From the NCBI GenBank assembly GCA_027257055.1, contig JAPVLO010000162.1:1240001-1304000 (forward strand): a stretch of 64,000 bases of DNA. The letters run 5' to 3'. This DNA comes from Cephalopachus bancanus (lineage: Eukaryota > Chordata > Mammalia > Primates > Tarsiidae). The translations under genes and the position numbers were made by a program. Positions within the stretch are counted from its first letter, which is position 1. Each line of letters begins with the position of its first letter. Under the pieces are notes generated by a model that was not told where the DNA came from, searched no databases, and saw only the letters and a program-made list of their open reading frames with translations. Below are positions 60,726 through 64,000 of the stretch, piece after piece.

Positions 60726-61489
60726 CTCACGGGAGAGAGATAACTTGCAGGAGCCTGTACACGTGTATCTCTGTGCATATTATGACACTGCATGAAAGCT
60801 GGAGGGAATCTATACATTTCCTTGTAAAAGAAATGGGGACAAGGGCAGATCCAAAAGCCTGAGCCCACCATGCTCCACTACTGTTCCTTTCTTGGGCCCC
60901 CCAGCAGGATGAATGGTGGGCATCCTCTTGGAAAGAAGATGAATCTGTTGATGAAGACGAGCAAAATTAACAGGTAAGGGCACCACAGCAGCTTAGAGCC
61001 TAACTCCTGCCTGCAAGAGCCAGCCCAACAGGCAGAAACAGAAATACAATTAAATTAAGTCAGAAAACCCGCTACAGAAAATGCAATTACTCAAAGATAC
61101 AAATAAATGTTCAAAGAAAATTGGCCCCTGACAGGGTTAGTCAAGCTTCTAAATCCCGCTGGAGGCAGGCAGCTCAGGCTAATTCACCAAGGAGGAGGAA
61201 TGCAAAGCTGTAAACTCTGTATGAGGCTCCTGGCTGGGCTGGGCTGGCCTGGTATTCACTACACATCCAAGGCCACCAGTGGAGAGGAGCAATCTGGGGG
61301 CGGCTGGCCAATAATGCAGGGCTCAGGGAAATAAGATATGGGTAGACACAAGAATGGATCGTGGATGCACAAGGCTGAGCAGTGGGAATAGCGACAAACT
61401 GATCTCTGACATGGCAGAGAAACGTCAGACCAAGGGAGACTGAATTTTCAAGCCCTCCCCATACAAGAAGCAACAGGAAGATGTCCTAC
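60726..61489. other. SND1 intronic sequence next to the exon
   Basis: No gene is supported. A plus-strand unit at 60905-60973 is bounded by splice-like signals (see findings). Confidence 0.5.
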
Positions 61490-61599
61490 CTCCCGCTGCA
61501 GCACCAGTTCCTTGGTGAAGAGTGTGGCTTCCTCGCTGAAGGGCTCTCCTTCCTGCACCATGCCTGGGAGGTTTCGGGCTCCTCTGGGGCATTCGATGC
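61490..61599 (-). CDS. SND1: SND1 (Tudor-SN/p100) coding exon, partial gene
   Basis: SND1 is a multifunctional RNA-binding nuclease and transcriptional coactivator, associated with RISC, stress granules and splicing complexes. It has four staphylococcal-nuclease-like repeats plus a fifth split by a Tudor domain. This 110-bp exon is read on the minus strand. It starts with two bases completing a glycine codon and then gives 36 residues, [20 protein letters not shown] followed by [16 protein letters not shown]. By my count these are about residues 557-593 of the 910-residue protein, in the fourth nuclease-like repeat. The acceptor is TTTTCTCCTGACTCAG before 61599. The donor is GAG|GTAGGA after 61490. 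The entering phase is 1 and the leaving phase is 0, which fits the known continuation (VEVEVE...). The identification rests on protein recognition plus both splice sites. Confidence 0.96.
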
Positions 61600-62214
61600 C
61601 TGAGTCAGGAGAAAAGGAGAACTTGTGATGAAAAGGTGCCACTAGGCCTGTTGTCCAGCAAGGATGGTCCCCTTGCACTTCCGACAGAGCAGGTGTTAGA
61701 TCTAACTTCCATTCCGTGAGACTAAGATGAAGGCAGTGGGAAAAGCTGAGTAGGGGTTATTTCTCCACCAGCTGGAAAAACCAACACTATCACAGCAGCA
61801 CCAACGGAGAGGGACTCAGCCACAGCATCTGGGAATTATCAAAGGCACCTGGGGGAAAGGAGCTTTCCAAATGAGATGAGCAGAGATCCCCCTGCTCCCA
61901 AAATGAATTCTCCTCTTATATTCCTTGTTCCTTGTGGTTCCACAGTCTTACTTACGAAAATGGCTGATTCTCTTACCTGAGCCTTACTGGTATCCCAGCC
62001 ATTCTCCTCCTGAGAGCCATTGCCACTGACTCCTAGATATTTTCTCCCTACTATCTGACTTATACATCGAACTTAAGAGTTAATGGAGAGTCATTTTCCT
62101 CTTAAAATAAGCTTCCCACCTCTGTCCTCTGGCTGCAGTTTGGACAATAGTGCCATCAGTTTTCATTCAGAATGAGACAGAAAGAAATCAGAATACTGGT
62201 GATATATTAGGTAT

Positions 62215-62440
62215 CTAAAGCCAGAGAGACTTAGAGTCACATCCTAACTCTATCACTTACTAGTTTTGTGATTTTGGTCAAATTAGTGACAAAGTCTTAG
62301 TTTCCCTATTTGTAAAACAGATATTATAATATATCTACTTCTTAAGGTTGCTGTATGAACTAGGGAAGATTATGTATATAAAATACTTAGAATGATGCTG
62401 CCACATGGAAAGGTTTAATATATTTTAGCTATTATTATCT
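62215..62440 (+). repeat. MIR
   Basis: A forward MIR with ACATCCTAACTCTATCACTT, a TTTCCCTATTTGTAAAACAG core and the tail AATATATTTTAGCTATTATT. Confidence 0.85.
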
Positions 62441-62531
62441 TTATACTCATTATCACTCTTAGCAATTCCCATAGTCTTCTTTGACCACATAACTGGCCTG
62501 AAAAATCCCTGAGGAAAGAATCCTCTTCTGT

Positions 62532-62827
62532 GCTGGGTGTGATGGCTCACACCTCTAATCCTAGCACTTTGGGAGGTAGAGGTGAGAGGATTGCCTAAGC
62601 TCATGGGTTCAAGACCAGCCTGGGCAACATGGTAAGACCTCATCTCTACAATAAATAAAAATACTAGCTGAGCGTAGTGGCACGTGCCTGTATTTCCAGC
62701 TACTTGGAAGTCTGAGGCAGAAGGATTGCCCAAACCCACCAGGTTGAGACTGTGGTGGCCACAAGTATGCCACTGTACTCCAGCCTGGGTGACAGAGTGA
62801 GACTCTGACTCAAAAAAAAAAAAAAAA
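62532..62827 (+). repeat. Alu, intermediate lineage-specific type
   Basis: A forward dimeric Alu with CATCTCTACAATAAATAAAA between its monomers and a 17-base A tail. It is more diverged than the copies at 46472 and 60410. Confidence 0.92.
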
Positions 62828-64000
62828 TCCTATCCTTCATACTTCTTTGTATCCAACCACAGTATTCTGTACAAAATAAGTGCTCACTAACCAACTCTTT
62901 CTTTTGTCCTTTCTTTGATTCAATCATCCACTTTGTAAATACATTTATCACTCACAGTGGTCATCTGTGACAGACCATGATCTGTGTTACATTCTGATAT
63001 CTTAGTAAGATTGACAAATATCTCAAAGAAATGCAGACTGCAGCTGTAAAATTATGAGGTAAAAGTTGAACTGGGCTAGAGACACAGGAAAGAAAATGAT
63101 GAAAATTCAGGGGAGGATGCGTTGAGTGTTCATGGCTCTGAATCACTGCTGGTCTCTCCTGCTGCAATAAGGCAGAACTGGGAAGTACTACCTCTTATTC
63201 ACAGATGGCCTCAAGGGAAGGGACGGGAGATCTGGCGCAGGGAGTCAAGAAGCAGGGTGCCCAGGGGGTGGCAACCACTTGTGGGAGAGCCTCTGGGAAA
63301 AAAGGCCCCACCGCTGCTGGGACAGAGGCACATCTCTTGATGTATGAATAAAGCTAGGTGCTGCTCATGCTTCTGGTCAGAGCAAGATGACAAAGCTCAG
63401 AAAAAAGGGACTAGCCTCTAACTTGGGCTTTCAAAAGATGAAGAACAGAGCTTTCTCTCTGAGCCTCAAGTCTCACAAATGGAATCTACCACATCAAATA
63501 ACATGTGAGGCCAGGAGAGAGACGCAGCAGGAGAGCAGCCTGAGCTGGCAGCAGTGGCCATTCTCCCACTCTTGCAAAGAGGGAACAGATGAAGGCCCTA
63601 CCCAAGTGTCGCATGGCTGAGAAGATCACCAAGGTTGCCTCATCCCTGGCACGTTAGCCAGGCTGCAGGGGAGGAGTGGAACTTATTTTTGTGAAAGACA
63701 GCAATAAACTCATGAGCCAAAGAGCCTGAGATTAACCCTGCAGGGAGACATGAGGCTAGAGAAAAACGGAATGTGAAAGATAGTCCATGCTTTTTACAAC
63801 ATCAATAGCCAAAAACACTTTTCATTTTATATCTGCAAACTAAGCAAGAACAGAATTGTCAGAGAGAAAAATAAACAATTCTATTGAACTATCCTGTCAT
63901 ACAACCAAAGAAAAAGCATTGTTGCAGACACAAGAACAGTGCCAAGACAAGTGTTCAGTTTGTTTCTGACCCTCACAGCCATTTGGGTGGGATGGAGTCA

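Larger units (their letters stand above)
61600..64000 (-). other. SND1: SND1 upstream intron (partial)
   Basis: This span precedes the SND1 exon in transcription order and runs off the right edge. The preceding SND1 coding segment (ending ...ITFLLAG) was not found here. Apart from the MIR and Alu listed below, the span is unique sequence (61600-62214 and 62828-64000) with no recognised gene. Confidence 0.75.

Overview
This is a 64 kb piece of a primate nuclear genome. The evidence is about twenty dimeric 7SL-derived Alu elements, together with older mammalian repeats (MIR, L2, hAT-Charlie, MaLR LTR) and two recognisable vertebrate genes. About half of the Alus carry variants that do not look like human AluS/AluY: they begin with a GGCTCGGTGGCTCAGCCTG-type start, have a short ACAATAAATCAAAAA linker between monomers, and end in AGACTCCAACTC before the tail. 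I infer a strepsirrhine primate (lemur-like). The older copies look like ordinary AluJ.

The whole window lies inside SND1, which is transcribed on the minus strand (from 64000 towards 1). Only one SND1 exon is recognisable, at 61490-61599. It is a 110-bp coding exon from the fourth staphylococcal-nuclease-like domain, with good splice sites. Everything from 61489 down to 1 is the next SND1 intron (partial), and 61600-64000 is the preceding intron (partial).

Nested in the large intron, on the plus strand and antisense to its host, is the complete neuronal adhesion gene LRRC4 (NGL-2). A strong CpG island (about 19560-21420) holds its promoter and 5' UTR exon. A predicted 172-bp 5' UTR intron (21578-21749) is followed by an exon that contains upstream ORFs, the whole CDS (21850-23810) and a roughly 1.8-kb 3' UTR ending near 25620. 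The CDS matches the family along its full length (653 codons) except for a single missing base at 22843-22844. That deletion shifts the frame after residue 331, at the end of the LRR module. The second half (Ig domain, transmembrane segment, PDZ-binding tail) is intact in the other frame, so a sequencing or assembly error or a very recent lesion is more likely than an old pseudogene.

The rest is intronic DNA with no further gene that I can support. It holds repeats with readable insertion histories: target-site duplications, two Alus inserted at the same site, an LTR and an Alu nested in one MIR, and two hAT elements with 8-bp duplications. It also has simple repeats, small tandem duplications and a few repeat-free AT-rich stretches that could be conserved regulatory elements. 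I found no novel multi-gene system.
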